Translations under genes and position numbers: made by a program
Virus record (IMG/VR): IMGVR_UViG_3300043436_004480
Coordinates: 29,745-93,744 of that record
Origin: a virus
Length of the DNA stretch: 64,000 bases
Reading direction: 5' to 3' (one strand)
In this document: piece by piece, positions 43,801 to 54,600 of the stretch
How positions within the stretch are numbered: position 1 is the first letter of the stretch
Layout: the number at the start of each line of letters is the position of its first letter
Notes under the pieces: generated by a model
The model's input: the letters and a program-made list of their open reading frames with translations, nothing else
Database searches by the model: none
What the model was told of the DNA's origin: nothing

Positions 43801-46800
43801 CATATTTCGATTCAGATTTGGAAGATATTAGATCTGGAGCATCTGAAACAGCAAACCTGAAAGACTATGAAGCAGAAAACAATACTGTTGGTGGATTAGA
43901 TTCAATCAATAAGAAAGTTACAGGTTGGCTAGACTCAATTTTCTACATAAATGAAAAAGGAAGAAAAGTAATGATAAATGTACAACAAGTGCATGCAAAA
44001 CTCATTACTAATCTTGCAGATTCATTGTCTGGAGAAGAACTTATTTCCAAATTAGAAAAAATTGCAGGAACAAAAAGTAATCCACGAGATAGAGAATTGC
44101 TTGCTGTATTAGATGCTTATAATGGATCTAATATGAAAAAAGAAGTTCAACTTTTGTTTTTGAATTCATACAACAAAGTGTATATGGATTCAGTAACTAC
44201 CTTGCTTAATTCTTCAATGAAGAAGATTCAGCTAGACATGGTAGAAACAAATGGTATTGCAACAGATGGCTCAACAAAATTAGTAAACGAAAACAATCGT
44301 GCTGCATTAAGAGAATATTTAGGAAACTTTAGTGGTAATTTTAATATTATAACTAAGGATAAAAACAGAACTTTATTAAATTCCGAATTACAAGAAGAAT
44401 ACGAAGACATATCTAAAAGTATTCAAGAGTTGTCAGAAGATGAACAGCAACCTATATTAGAAAGAATGAAATTCATTCTTGAAGAACACTTAGGTATGGA
44501 CCTATCAGTAGAAACTCTTAGGGAAAACTATGTTCTTACTGATAATCTGGAAACCAAAGAAGTAAAAGAGTCTATTTCTGAGATTTTGAAGTTTGTTACC
44601 AAAAAAGGACAAAATCCTTTCTTGGATGATAGTAAAGGAACTAACAATCGTTCTCGTTTGCATAAGATTATTCTTTCGGAAATGAAGTATTCGTTAGAAC
44701 CTATTTCTGCATTGACTTACAAAGATGCAACAAATAAAAATCGTTATGCAATTACCGGAATGTTTGAAGAAAAAAAACGTCTTCTTAGATTTCAAAGAGA
44801 TGGTGCGTTTTTAAGAGAAATAGTTGAAAACGATTATTTTAAGTTTTCTTCGTTATTTTCATCTGGAACAGACGGAATAGGAAAGATTTCTAGTACTCTG
44901 AATTCAATAAAATTAACTTTTGTTAATGGGCTTTCTTACAAAAAGACAAAAAACAATGGAAAGAGAACTTTCAAAGATTTTAATTCTGCTGACCACATAC
45001 TTTCTAAATTAAGTCTTTACGAAAAAGGATATATTAGTCCGTTTGTTCACGAATCAGGTTCAACCCAAACTGCATATGATTTAGGCAAACTATTTGAAAA
45101 AAATGAATTGTTAGACAGAACAGTTGAGGCATTAGAAAAAGTAAAAGACTCAACCGGAAAAGTTAAACCTGTAAATCTAAACGAATCTTTTGCTGTTCAG
45201 TATGCAAACATTTTGAAACAAGATATTCATCTTGCAATCGAAAACGAAAAACTTTTAAGAACGGCAAAAAGAAAATTAGCTGAATTACAGAAATTAGCAA
45301 AAAGCAAAGATGAAAAAGTTGCTAAAGATGCAAAAGAAGAACTATTCAAAGAATCATATCTAAATGATTTAGTTTTAGGCCTTTCTTTTAAATATGAAAC
45401 TGACGGAGAATCTTTTGTATACGACGAAGAAGGAAACAGAAAAGTGATTTTTCTAAAAGATCCGAAGCATAGAACTTTCAACAGTATTGGAGGAGTTGAT
45501 TTATTTGCTGTAATAAAAACAGAGATAAATGGTTTAGGAGAAATAAGAAAAGAAGAGCAGTTAAACTCAGATTTAATATCGTATCTAACTGATTTAGTTG
45601 AAGCAGGAGCAGATCAAACTGCACAAATAAATAAAATTCTTTCTAATTCTAAAACTGGAAGTTATGCTTCTGTTTTTCAAAAAATAAGATCTGAAATACA
45701 CAAGATCACAACTGCTTCTGTTAAAAAAGAAATGAAATTTGCACGAGATCAGGGTGTAGATTATGCTTCTTTTTTCAAAGCTACTGCCGGAGTTTCTATT
45801 TATGAAAAAGCAGAACAGTATCTTTATGAGAAAGCAGTAAGATCTTTCTTAGGTTCAGTATATGTAAACCAGATGATTACTGGATATTCTGGAGCGCATA
45901 TAAATTTTAAGAATAACGTAGATATTGCCAAAAGAAGTAAAGATAAAACTTCTTCTGGAATGGACATGAGCAACTATGCTTTTGTTAATGATTCTGAAAC
46001 AACTGTAAACTTTGCAATTATTCCTGATGACATTTCACGATCTTCTAAAAAACAAAGTAAAAAAGCAGCAGAATACGATATTATAGCAACTGATGGTGCT
46101 GCATACGTAACTGCCAACTTTATGAAGATGTATCTAAAAAGTACAGTAGGTATATCACCAAAACAAGAAGAAATTTTAGACATTATTGCAAATCCTTATC
46201 GTTGGAACGAAATCGTAAACGTAGGCGGAATAAAAAATTATCTTAGAGAAATAAGACCAAATGATTCAGAATACATGAAAGCTCTGAATACTTTGGATTT
46301 AGCTCCTAAGAAAAGTTTTGTGGCTAATCCCGGAAGTTATGATAAACTAAATCAAGGAGGAGAAATGTTTAAAGACGCTTCTTTCTTTTTGAGTCCGGAA
46401 TTAATATTCACTCTAAAAAATGGTGAATTAGTACCAAGAAAAGGAATGGAAAGACAGGCACATTTATTAAAGCAAATGACATTGCAGAATATAGATAGTG
46501 CAGTTTATGTTTCTTCTTCTAAAGCTACAAAACGAAACTTATCTGTAATTCATCCAACAGATCCTTCAAAAATGTTCTTAAAGAGTACTCCTATTTCTAT
46601 GGAGCATATAAAAGAACAAGTTAGAATGGAAAGTGGAAAATTAAAAGTAGTTCATGGTACACAATTGATTGAGTTAGCAGATATAAGTTCGGTAAAACCA
46701 GAAGAAAGAGAAGAGTATCAAACTCTTCTTGCAAACACAAGAGAAAGTGCGCAGAACTTATATAGTTTAAGTCGTAAACTTATAACTAAGAATGGATTGA

Positions 46801-49800
46801 CTGTGTTTGCAAACTCTATAACTAACCAATTGGAAAGTAAAAAGAGGAATGTGAACGTAATGAAGCTACTGTCTGGAGAAACTACTGCTAATAATGAACA
46901 CAAGTTTAAATTTAGTGTAGATTTGCCGATTATTTCCAGTTTGTTTGAAGAAGCATTTTCTTCTTTTTTTGGGAAAAATGTAAACCGTCAAAGAGTAGCA
47001 GGTTTAAAACTTACTCTTGCTCCTTCAAAAGGAATGACTTATGAAGTTACAAAAGCAGGAAAACCTACTTATAATACATTAAGAAGAGATGAAGAAAAGT
47101 ATGACTATAAAGAATTAAAAATTCATAGATACGAAAGCGGAGAATTCAAATTTGCAGAAGTTTTAATATCAGAAGAAATTCTTGATGATATAAAAATTTC
47201 TCGTAAGGATTTCTTAGCTCTTTCTGAAGAAGAACAACAGAAAGCTTTGCAAATGATTGGTTATAGAATACCAACTCAAGCAGCGCACTCAATACTTCCT
47301 ATAAAAGTAGTTGGTATTTTACCAAGATATTACGGTTCTGTTGTATATATGAACGAAGAAGCCGTAGCAATAATGGGTGCTGACTACGATATTGACTCCT
47401 TATTTGTATTTAGAAAAAAGATACAATCTATATCTACTATAAATGCACAAACAAAGAAAAAAACTACTCGTCTTCTTACTCATGAACTTAATTCAGAAGA
47501 TAGACTTGACAGTTGGCTTCAATACATGTATTCTGAAAAGAAATTTAGAGGTTTCTTAGAAAGATACGCAGAAACAAGAAGTAAAGAAGAAGGAAATGTA
47601 ATAACTCTAAAAGATATTCTTTCTATTGATGAAGAGAAAGTAATGTTATTTGGAAAATTGCAGCAGATGGGAATAATATCTCCTAACGAAAATGCTCCTA
47701 ATTATTATTCGCCTTTTCAACAGCAAAATAGAATCTTAGAACTTAATCTCGGCTTTATAAAAAGCATGAGTCAAGAAGAATTAGAAGAAGTTGCATTACG
47801 TCCAGCAGGAACGTCTTTAGTAAAGAATGTTGCAGACACAATGGCTGAATTCTTAGGATTTAACAAAAACGATGAATTCGGTTTTAATTTTCCTTCTGAA
47901 CAGCAAGAATCACAAATTCGTAATACTGTCGGAAAGAAAAACGTAGGTAATGCGGTAGCAGTTGCAGTTGCTGCCTTAGCAGTAGCTAAAAACGAATCAG
48001 TTGTAGCACATTTGTCAAACCCTCTTGGTTTAAGTGTTATTGATAGTTCTGATAGTTATGAAGCAGATGTTGCTTATGATAAAAATACAGGATTGCTTGT
48101 TATTTCTGAAAACGAAAGACAAGTTCCTAAACAATTAAGTTTTTCAGACGTTTCTTCATCTTCAACAGATGACGCAAAAGAAAACAATGCTTATAAACTT
48201 AATATAACTGAATTTACTATAAAAAGAGTAAGCGCAGGTATAGCAATGGGATTAGGAATAACTAGATCGTTACTTCTTAATACTATTCCTATAATGAAGT
48301 ATATAGCTAACTTTGAAAAACAAGGACAAAGTGCGTATGATATAAAAGAAGACTTTTTGAAAAAATCTATTGATTTTACAAAAGCTTATGAAGATTTAGC
48401 TAAAAAACCAATTCGTCTTGATAGACAAAATCCAAAACCGGCATTGATTAGATTTAATGAGATGTTAGCAGATGGAATAAATTTCTTTAAGACTGACACC
48501 GGTAAAGTAGTAAAGTCTATAATGAGAGATACGGACTCTTTTGTTTTTTCAAAAGACGTAATAGCAGAACTTAAACAAAAATTAAACGAAGAGCAGAAAA
48601 AAGATTTCGGTTTATTCTTAATAAACCAAAGAGAACTTCTTGATTTGTCTGATTATTTAGGTGACGTTGCTACTTTATTACTTAGATACAGAAAAGTAAA
48701 TTCTAAAGGAAATAAAGAGGTAGGAACTACGCTTGCAGATTATCAAGAAATTGTTGATAATTTCGAATCAGAAAAAGAAATACAAGAAAAAGTATTATCT
48801 GGAGAGTGGGAAGTACCTGCAATAGTAAGAACTGACGGAGTTCCAGCTATAACTAAAAACGGAGAAGCAATTTATAGAAATGCACTTCGTGTTTTAGAAG
48901 ATTCTGAAAATTATACTTTGAAAACAAATAAGATGTTCAGAAAATCTTATATGTCAACAAAAGGAATGTTTTATTCAGACAAGCAGAAAAAAGAAAAGAT
49001 GTTAATTGACTCTTTCTTTAACTGGTTTAATATTCAGGCTGCAAAAAGACGTAGTTCAGCAATAAAAGACACCCAAACTTTAGCTAAGGAATATATCTTT
49101 TCAAAAGATAACAATGTAGCCAAGAAAATAAATACTTTATTAGCAAGTAGTCCTGAGTTACAAAAACTTCTTAGAAAAAATACTTTCTGGAAAAAGTTAG
49201 AAATAACAGACATTGATCATCAAAAAGGTATTTTTGCAGCAGAAATAAAGTTTCCAAGTTATTCTACTAAAGATACTATGGTAGAAGATAAAATTATTCA
49301 AGATGCATCTATAATATTTACTAATTTAAAACTTAGTAACTTTTCAGAACAGGATAAACCACTTGCTGAAAAACTTTCAAAGGAATTAAAAACTCTTCGT
49401 GAATATTTAACTACTTATGAATTACTAAGATCAGGATTGTCTTATAAAAATAATAGTTACACTTCAAAGATGCCTGCATCTTTATTTTCAAAACAATCTG
49501 ACTTTTTAGAAAATTTAAGAACTGAAATTTTTGCAGAAGTAACCAGAGAAGAGGCAGCATTAGTAGCTAAAAAATACTCTGTTGATCCGAGTGTTATAAC
49601 TAAAATGGATGTAGTTTCCAGAAGACTGTATTATTTACTAAATCCTAATGCAGAATCAGAAAACAAACCTTACAAACCCGGAACATCAGAAAGTGCATGG
49701 ACACATAGATTTAATTATTTTTCTGTTTATTTCAAAAAGAATGAAAACAGAATATCTTTGTCTTCAGTTTTTGGAAGTGTAACAAAAAATGAAACTGACA

Positions 49801-51605
49801 TAAACAAAATAGTAAAGTCTATAAATTCAGCATTTGCAGCAGAAAAATTTGGTCTTTCTGGAAACTCCCAGATTTTTGAAGTAAAAGAAGAGGAATTAGG
49901 AAAAAAGTTAAACTTTTCTTTAAATCAATCAGCGATTGATTTACTAAGTCCTGAACAAAAATCTGCATTCTTATCTAATTTTAGGAATTACTTATTCTTT
50001 AACAAAAAAGAAGAAAAGTATGAACTTGCTTTACCTATGGTGATAAGAATGTCTTATGCAGCAAACCCTCATGTTTACATAAGAACAGATGCAAAAAAAG
50101 GTAATTACACTAGAATTGACAAATTAGATGGTCTTGAAGACTTACCATTTGATATAAATTCATTTAGTTCTGGAGAAGAATTAGATAAATTTATGAATAC
50201 TCCAGAAGTTAAAGCATATTTAGCAGAGATTAAAAAACAAAGAGATGCAAACTTACCTCCGAATACAGTATCTGGACTTGCAGGTTATTCACAAGAAGAT
50301 TTTAGGACTGGTCAATCAGAAGATGATTTTGATTCAAGTTATGTTCGAGAAGCTTCTGCGGAAGATGATAAATTTAATCCTGATTTAATAGGTTTTAGTA
50401 CTGTTGGTGAAAGTTTTGAAACTCCGTCAACTTCAATAGGAAAAAATATAGTTTCTATAAAAATTCCACAACTTAAAGTAAGTGGAGTGATGTCTTATCA
50501 AACTACGCAAAATGCAACAGATGAAGCAAAAGAAAAAATAGGAAGTAGTAATCCAACCAGTTTAGAATTAATAAAGTTTGGATTTAGAACAAGAACAACA
50601 CGCTCTGCATCAGAAATGAAAAAATATAATCTCAAAAAAGGAGATTTAGTTTATCAATCTGGAATTATAAATGGCAAACCTGCTGAAATTCTAACAAGAA
50701 TAACAGATGTAATTTACAAAAACGATCCTCGTTTTGTATCAACTTGGAATCAAGAAGGATGGACAGAAGAAGGAAAGTTTGTTCTTGATACAAAGTATAA
50801 AGATGCTGAATCAGGAGCAATATTTTTTGAAGTTATAGAAAATGAAAAACCTTCTGAAAACAGCCCAGAAAAGAAAGAAGACTCTGGAATTTCTATAAAT
50901 TCTCCAAGAAAGCCCAAACCAAGAAAAGTTGATGACAACGAAGCACCTGACTTTTTGCAAAAAGCTTCAAACACACAACAAATCTCACTAGATGCAGCAG
51001 AAACTATTTTGAAAAAACTTTCTTCAAAACTTAACTTGCCGTATTCTTTTGTTTCTGGTACTGGAAAATGGATAGGAAGATTTGACGAAAGAACCGGAGG
51101 AGTAGAAATAAATCAAAATGCAGAAATTGGTTTAGATACTCCTTTTCACGAATTTCTGCATCCTTTTATTTTAATGATTCAGAAAACTCGTCCTGAATTA
51201 TATAATTCTCTAATTGACCAAATTATAGAAGAGGGAAAAACTTTAACAAGAATTTCGGAACTTTATCCTGAACTTTCACAAGAAGGAATAATAATGGAAG
51301 CAATAGTAACTAAGACTGGCGAACTTGCAGCAGGAATTTACGCAAACAAAAAAGAACAATCTTTATTCCAGAAAGTTTTATCTGAAATAAAATCTATTAT
51401 TAGTTCTATTTTGGGAATTAACGAAGATTTCGTATCTTTAGATAACGCTACATCTTTGTTTGACTTAGCGCAAATAATGAATGATAATAATTCTTACGAC
51501 ATGTCTTCATTATTTAATCAGAATAAAGAAACACATTTAGCAAAGCTAAAAATGACGGTTTCTTCTTTAGTAAAATCAGACACTTTAACTTTCAGTTGCA
51601 AATAA
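37812..51605 (+). CDS. Giant virion RNA polymerase polyprotein
   Basis: A 4597-residue protein from ATG 37812 (an alternative start at 37797 overlaps the terminator). Domains: hydrophobic Gly/Ala-rich segments at about 89-115, 186-223, 333-358 and 462-478, likely membrane-active; a Lys/Pro linker near 940-960; a PD-(D/E)XK nuclease with GEID (D1104) and DFK (D1118, K1120); a zincin HEAFH (1751-1755) with Glu 1809/1810; an RNA polymerase core with GADYDIDSL (D3191, D3193, D3195) after a YRIPTQ...PIKVVG strand; and a second zincin HEFLH (4446-4450, E4496). DxDxD is the metal site of crAss-like virion polymerases. The fusion may be cut by its own proteases. Confidence 0.9.
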   Translation: MAKQQKPTVPVVNRSTQEIDQISKMFDNVKGGLDSYGNTARTSFIGKDDYTTSQYDTERTQFDDMEAVYNARNANQSYFDIAGNMLGKVGVRALSATIDLGAMISGSGVSGVPLYLFDKYVRDKHQNVNSFWDGYKESVFDNSITDLADLVQEFGDDNFQQQYSADQRKSDGVSLKRIVTEGVPDAAGFILSAWLTGGTSGATSLVGGAAKAATGIGLAGKGLNALKASKSFGKMMTVFPQETKAILSAASKGADVTEDIIKLSNAARNATRWNLAKSAFTGSLGEASQEGRATRKEVEKELVENYMRENGIANEEDIDVFTRASLRSAATDAGVVNFAINSAILTGSNLLSFPTYFKRFQHGKRELGKFVNKGINPDDAYDLVKKTTKQRVGDAAKRYGETFIKQGTPESVQELLQTMSSSGVTNYYSNKFSEKEAEEATSAIGGFLSLFADTISSTEGLEGMIVGGLIGGAPAIVANEKERGAKRKEAAELVTALNNSQAKSQYPKLFKGIVDNLNSQKKKDTALVADDIFTFKNEDHKQIFDYMNLRLDLDREEDIKADIENLKVADPDILDELFGAKNSEVEGFSYADLATKLEEKLEAVKKTRDKINLNYTTLDQETKNQLMYFASAVDNFDKRENQIVEELAAQTGVSVDTIRETYKSYKDTDAVDYKDVILRESKKKFNVNPILDSLDTLADSLGLSSATKKSFLDFETEKKKTEPDFKTDLDSLFKIITGEAGTTSSLFSGDNTKPANSELSSVIDENAFSDEYKSLISSAKTDYAAKKLKGNQTRNEKGQFGENEDFSPQSEQINKTFSDLKKVADTRETYYKYYTELSRNPFAQARFRNEVEQDKKRYAEYISKILAQPVTTPAELASAETNTSASNSIAEAGKKATPTSGSIPFSEMPSGYETGTGDNSGLPTPSGNQIIQQPPAKPTEEKKPNQKKEEPSKGTGTNTSTQTLKEALAKVVQKSNTISLNEKGDGYVVKGLGKFFRRATSVVGREFTGGKSKQTNQIALGNAFDVLGKLTFGKEGAEASEEDKAKLLPIFPSISQELADITDGLAGIRKSLETGSKTRPKAINFYTGLKLANTTGLNIAGEIDLLVEYEDGSLQIVDFKSTSSTDYILDNYLPQLSLYQSLLQRELNLPDVNFREPAIINIATKVDPNNSTLRIFDEKSVKAISLTDTEDKKNLGIKTRSFLSMLLEYEGFTDEYFSLPENRNDLEAVARYNQELLRNPNINHEVELLDNGLTAIYAELSDGSGAKESKHVSYIHTDSTLKAYNIENAKMLLSEIEKDTWAKDNLLKPDIKREIRSTFDKLNRVRNVRNSLTKGKRNKLSVKISYSPDFFVSEKDWKQQRTLADMIAAGDIPIGSYVYESLRKKDNNSYSVKPLKETGTPADLTATAQGLNAKFPTDKWILVLPKADSTVAPKRVTLRPLPIFKEDGTSLTKSSREKLDSLRKLATSNFEASKATDILNSLVFIPTQKQYEVEIEGADGKIKKENTNYDFRVSVAGKLSDTELAVTYQVTSYKYENDTYTPVDFTFTGSMELLSEDEFEFLLDMPTTVNKGKMFEGSEFLGKTNKQIFNELLGKDGKPGVTEAKGKFAIDKSSFLLGSPTSASELVPLLNQDVPIKVVKEFAEQAVGEEVQDLKKSETVANKVVDNLVTPVTIKQEDEDTGYSLFSGNNLVSADLQDIKNRLSKILPSSVEVSSIMSMVQKLNLTGAELGMVYKNAIYLANKIEKGTEYHEAFHIVFRSILSEKQRAELLEEELRNNPVSQEEVDSFKNLHPSYKFLTNEEALEKLLEERLADRFQTYQVKKDSTSLVGKFFNYLKDLVSSLFKNRSKIDSIFAEISAGKFRNSALSYNGKAVLFKALPAMMVSESDYLVRWISSEIAADFTNREQGDNLEEAKENAYEGLTDSYLDNLTERYYAESGMQMSKEEYDNLDIASKQYYVATKSGEYLPKSGFLDLSARPAFLAELRNEILNKFNNYAYFDSDLEDIRSGASETANLKDYEAENNTVGGLDSINKKVTGWLDSIFYINEKGRKVMINVQQVHAKLITNLADSLSGEELISKLEKIAGTKSNPRDRELLAVLDAYNGSNMKKEVQLLFLNSYNKVYMDSVTTLLNSSMKKIQLDMVETNGIATDGSTKLVNENNRAALREYLGNFSGNFNIITKDKNRTLLNSELQEEYEDISKSIQELSEDEQQPILERMKFILEEHLGMDLSVETLRENYVLTDNLETKEVKESISEILKFVTKKGQNPFLDDSKGTNNRSRLHKIILSEMKYSLEPISALTYKDATNKNRYAITGMFEEKKRLLRFQRDGAFLREIVENDYFKFSSLFSSGTDGIGKISSTLNSIKLTFVNGLSYKKTKNNGKRTFKDFNSADHILSKLSLYEKGYISPFVHESGSTQTAYDLGKLFEKNELLDRTVEALEKVKDSTGKVKPVNLNESFAVQYANILKQDIHLAIENEKLLRTAKRKLAELQKLAKSKDEKVAKDAKEELFKESYLNDLVLGLSFKYETDGESFVYDEEGNRKVIFLKDPKHRTFNSIGGVDLFAVIKTEINGLGEIRKEEQLNSDLISYLTDLVEAGADQTAQINKILSNSKTGSYASVFQKIRSEIHKITTASVKKEMKFARDQGVDYASFFKATAGVSIYEKAEQYLYEKAVRSFLGSVYVNQMITGYSGAHINFKNNVDIAKRSKDKTSSGMDMSNYAFVNDSETTVNFAIIPDDISRSSKKQSKKAAEYDIIATDGAAYVTANFMKMYLKSTVGISPKQEEILDIIANPYRWNEIVNVGGIKNYLREIRPNDSEYMKALNTLDLAPKKSFVANPGSYDKLNQGGEMFKDASFFLSPELIFTLKNGELVPRKGMERQAHLLKQMTLQNIDSAVYVSSSKATKRNLSVIHPTDPSKMFLKSTPISMEHIKEQVRMESGKLKVVHGTQLIELADISSVKPEEREEYQTLLANTRESAQNLYSLSRKLITKNGLTVFANSITNQLESKKRNVNVMKLLSGETTANNEHKFKFSVDLPIISSLFEEAFSSFFGKNVNRQRVAGLKLTLAPSKGMTYEVTKAGKPTYNTLRRDEEKYDYKELKIHRYESGEFKFAEVLISEEILDDIKISRKDFLALSEEEQQKALQMIGYRIPTQAAHSILPIKVVGILPRYYGSVVYMNEEAVAIMGADYDIDSLFVFRKKIQSISTINAQTKKKTTRLLTHELNSEDRLDSWLQYMYSEKKFRGFLERYAETRSKEEGNVITLKDILSIDEEKVMLFGKLQQMGIISPNENAPNYYSPFQQQNRILELNLGFIKSMSQEELEEVALRPAGTSLVKNVADTMAEFLGFNKNDEFGFNFPSEQQESQIRNTVGKKNVGNAVAVAVAALAVAKNESVVAHLSNPLGLSVIDSSDSYEADVAYDKNTGLLVISENERQVPKQLSFSDVSSSSTDDAKENNAYKLNITEFTIKRVSAGIAMGLGITRSLLLNTIPIMKYIANFEKQGQSAYDIKEDFLKKSIDFTKAYEDLAKKPIRLDRQNPKPALIRFNEMLADGINFFKTDTGKVVKSIMRDTDSFVFSKDVIAELKQKLNEEQKKDFGLFLINQRELLDLSDYLGDVATLLLRYRKVNSKGNKEVGTTLADYQEIVDNFESEKEIQEKVLSGEWEVPAIVRTDGVPAITKNGEAIYRNALRVLEDSENYTLKTNKMFRKSYMSTKGMFYSDKQKKEKMLIDSFFNWFNIQAAKRRSSAIKDTQTLAKEYIFSKDNNVAKKINTLLASSPELQKLLRKNTFWKKLEITDIDHQKGIFAAEIKFPSYSTKDTMVEDKIIQDASIIFTNLKLSNFSEQDKPLAEKLSKELKTLREYLTTYELLRSGLSYKNNSYTSKMPASLFSKQSDFLENLRTEIFAEVTREEAALVAKKYSVDPSVITKMDVVSRRLYYLLNPNAESENKPYKPGTSESAWTHRFNYFSVYFKKNENRISLSSVFGSVTKNETDINKIVKSINSAFAAEKFGLSGNSQIFEVKEEELGKKLNFSLNQSAIDLLSPEQKSAFLSNFRNYLFFNKKEEKYELALPMVIRMSYAANPHVYIRTDAKKGNYTRIDKLDGLEDLPFDINSFSSGEELDKFMNTPEVKAYLAEIKKQRDANLPPNTVSGLAGYSQEDFRTGQSEDDFDSSYVREASAEDDKFNPDLIGFSTVGESFETPSTSIGKNIVSIKIPQLKVSGVMSYQTTQNATDEAKEKIGSSNPTSLELIKFGFRTRTTRSASEMKKYNLKKGDLVYQSGIINGKPAEILTRITDVIYKNDPRFVSTWNQEGWTEEGKFVLDTKYKDAESGAIFFEVIENEKPSENSPEKKEDSGISINSPRKPKPRKVDDNEAPDFLQKASNTQQISLDAAETILKKLSSKLNLPYSFVSGTGKWIGRFDERTGGVEINQNAEIGLDTPFHEFLHPFILMIQKTRPELYNSLIDQIIEEGKTLTRISELYPELSQEGIIMEAIVTKTGELAAGIYANKKEQSLFQKVLSEIKSIISSILGINEDFVSLDNATSLFDLAQIMNDNNSYDMSSLFNQNKETHLAKLKMTVSSLVKSDTLTFSCK

Positions 51606-51606
51606 A

Positions 51607-54600
51607 ATGGTTTGTGAAAACGGAATATCAGAAATTCAAGTAAGAGCAAAGAATGGGAAACCGTCTTTGCTCTTTGAATCAATTTTAAAAGACGTAAATG
51701 GAGATAAGTCAAAAGCATTGGAACACTATGCAATGGCTAATACTCCTGAATTTTTGAATTGGTATAAAGGCGAACTTGATGAAAATGGAGAACCTGTATT
51801 TAATAAAGGTTTTATTTCAGAAGGAGTAAATAAATATTATTATCAAACTTCGAACTCTTCTCAGAAAACAAAGACTCAGGATTTGATAGATTCTGCGATC
51901 TTAAATCTAAAACGTAAAATGAAATTTTACGAAAGTAGAGAAAGTTATGAAACTTTATCTGATGTTGCAAAATTACATACTAAAGAATTAGGTATTTTAG
52001 CAGATAGAATTTCTGAACTGGAAGAACACCAAGCAGTTGTAGAATATTTACTAGCTTCTCAGAAACATATTCAATCAGCAAGAAGTAGATTTGATGCTTT
52101 GCAAAAAGAAGTAAGTAATCCAAATCCATCAAAAACTAAATCTCAATTATTAAATGAATTGCACCAAGTGCATGCATACGTTTCAGATTATACTTTAGCT
52201 ATGCAAATGGCTTATAATTATGAGTCGTTTAATAATTTAGATCCAACAAAAAGAAAAGAATATGATGAATATACTACTGAGAGAGAGCCAGATACAAAAT
52301 TAGTTGATGTAATTGCAGATATATCTACTAATGGTGGATATATAAGTCAAACATATTTAGTTTTAGCTAGAGAAATAATGGCTGATGCTCTTTATGACGC
52401 AGACGATTTTTCTAAAATAAATGAAGAGTTAATCGCAGCAGGAAAACCTATAATAACTAAAGAAAGTTTTAAAAAAGAACTTGCAGTATCATCAAAAGAT
52501 ATTGGGCCTGTATCAAGATGGTTTGGCTCTTTAATTTCTGTAAATGATCCTGTATTAGCGGCATTTGCTAAAAAAGTAAAATCAGTTATAGATGTTGTAA
52601 GAAGAAACAGTATCTCAACAGAAGCTAGAATAGATCAGGCCAAAAAGAAATACGAAGCTGCATCTGGAATATCTTCAAATAACTTAAAAATGTTCAATGA
52701 ACCTTTTTATGAAGAGGTAGATACTATAAATGAATTAGGAAATGTCGTAAAACGTCTTGCTTTTGTTAATAAAATTGATTATGCAGGTTACCAAAAAGCA
52801 CTTAGGGAAAAAGAAGCTGAAATTGAAAATAGAGAAGAAGCTTTACAAAAAGCGTTACCTAATTCAACAGATCCTCAGCTAATTTTGTCTCAGATTAAAG
52901 CAGTCAGACAGGAACTAAGAGATTGGAAAAGTGTAAACTTTGATGATGTTAAAGAAGAACCAAGATACCCATTATGGAAAAATAAAAAATATGAACTTCT
53001 TGAAGCAAACAAACCTGCATTTGAATACTATTCAGAACTAAAGTCAGTTTTGTTCGAAGCCAAACTAAAATTACCAAAGAGATATAGAAACTATCCTTAT
53101 TTACCTTCTATAAGAAGAGAAAAATTAGATAGATTAACAGAAGGAGATTGGAAATCTTTGGTCAGAGAAGTCAAATCTAGTTTTTCTGATCCTATTAGAG
53201 ATACAGATACGGAATATGGATTGTTGACTATTGATGGTCAAGAAAGCAGAAGTGTTCCTATTTTTTATCACAATGAATTATCCGCAGACGAAACAAGTTA
53301 TGATTTGTACAGATCTTTTACTCTGTATGCAAAAATGGCAGATAATTATAGAGAGTTATCTTCTATTCAAGCAGACGTAGAAGTTTTTACAGATATAATA
53401 AATAGTAGGAATGCTGCAAAAACTACTGCTTCTGGAAGTATGGTTCAAGAAGGATTTGCAAAAAGAATAGGTATAGAAAGATTTATAAATAAATCAGAAG
53501 AACCTAGATTTAGACAAATGTTTAATGACTATCTTTCTGCAATCTATTATGGAGAAACTAGAGCGCAAGAAAATAAAACACTTTTGAAATGGAGTGATAC
53601 ACTAATGAAATATGTAGCGCAAAATTCATTAGCAATGAACGTATATTCAGCAGTGAATAACTTAGCTTATGGGCAAATTCAAAACTTTATAGAAAGCGCA
53701 GGTTCTAAATTTTATAGTCCGAAAGATTACAAAGACGGAATGGCTATGTATTTTAAAAACTCTGCTCAAATATTAGCAGATGTATCAAAAGCAAGTGGCA
53801 AATCTAAAATTTCTCTAGTTTCTGAACTTTTTGAATTTAGACAAGGATTTAGAGATTATACAACTGGCGATAAGTCTAATATTATTAAAACTGTAATTGG
53901 TTCTGAACCTTTGATGGTTCTTCAAAATATAGGAGAACACAGCATTGGATATGGAATAGGGCTTGCATATTTAAATGGCACAAAAGTAAAAACAAAATCT
54001 GGAGAAACTATAAGTCTTTATGATGCTTACGAAAAAGACGGAGACAATCTTGTATTCAGAAAAGATCTAGCTTTATCAAAAGAGGAATTAGAAAAAATTC
54101 AAAGAAAAGCACAAGAACATATTTCATATCTATTTAAAAAACTACAAGGTAACTATTCTCAACTAGATAGTGTTGCAGCAAGTAGATATGTAATGGGAAG
54201 ATTTGCATTACTATTCAGAAAACATTTATATACAGGTGTGAAAAGAAGATGGGGAGAAAATAGAGTAAATTATGAAGCCGGAGTTGTAGAAGAAGGTTCT
54301 TACATACAATTTTTTAAAGCTGTTAGCAAAGCGGCACAAGCAGCTTGGAAACTAGATAGTCCTTTGTTTTTAAAAGAAGCAAAAGGTATTTATTCTGGAG
54401 AAGCTAGAAAAGCAATGTTGGAATTAGCAGCAGTTGCAGTAATATTTGTATCAATAGGACTAATATGGGATGATGAAGAAGACGAAGAAGATCAGGAAGG
54501 ATTGTTCTGGAAATATCAGTTAACTAGATTATCTTCTGATTTGTTTTTTTACATAAATCCATTTGATATGTGGAGAACTGCAAAAAACCCGACTTCTGCA

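Noticed and set aside
44228-44410. Many minus-strand frames inside the giant gene
   Set aside because: They are shadows of the coding frame in AT-rich DNA with no start signals or neighbours.
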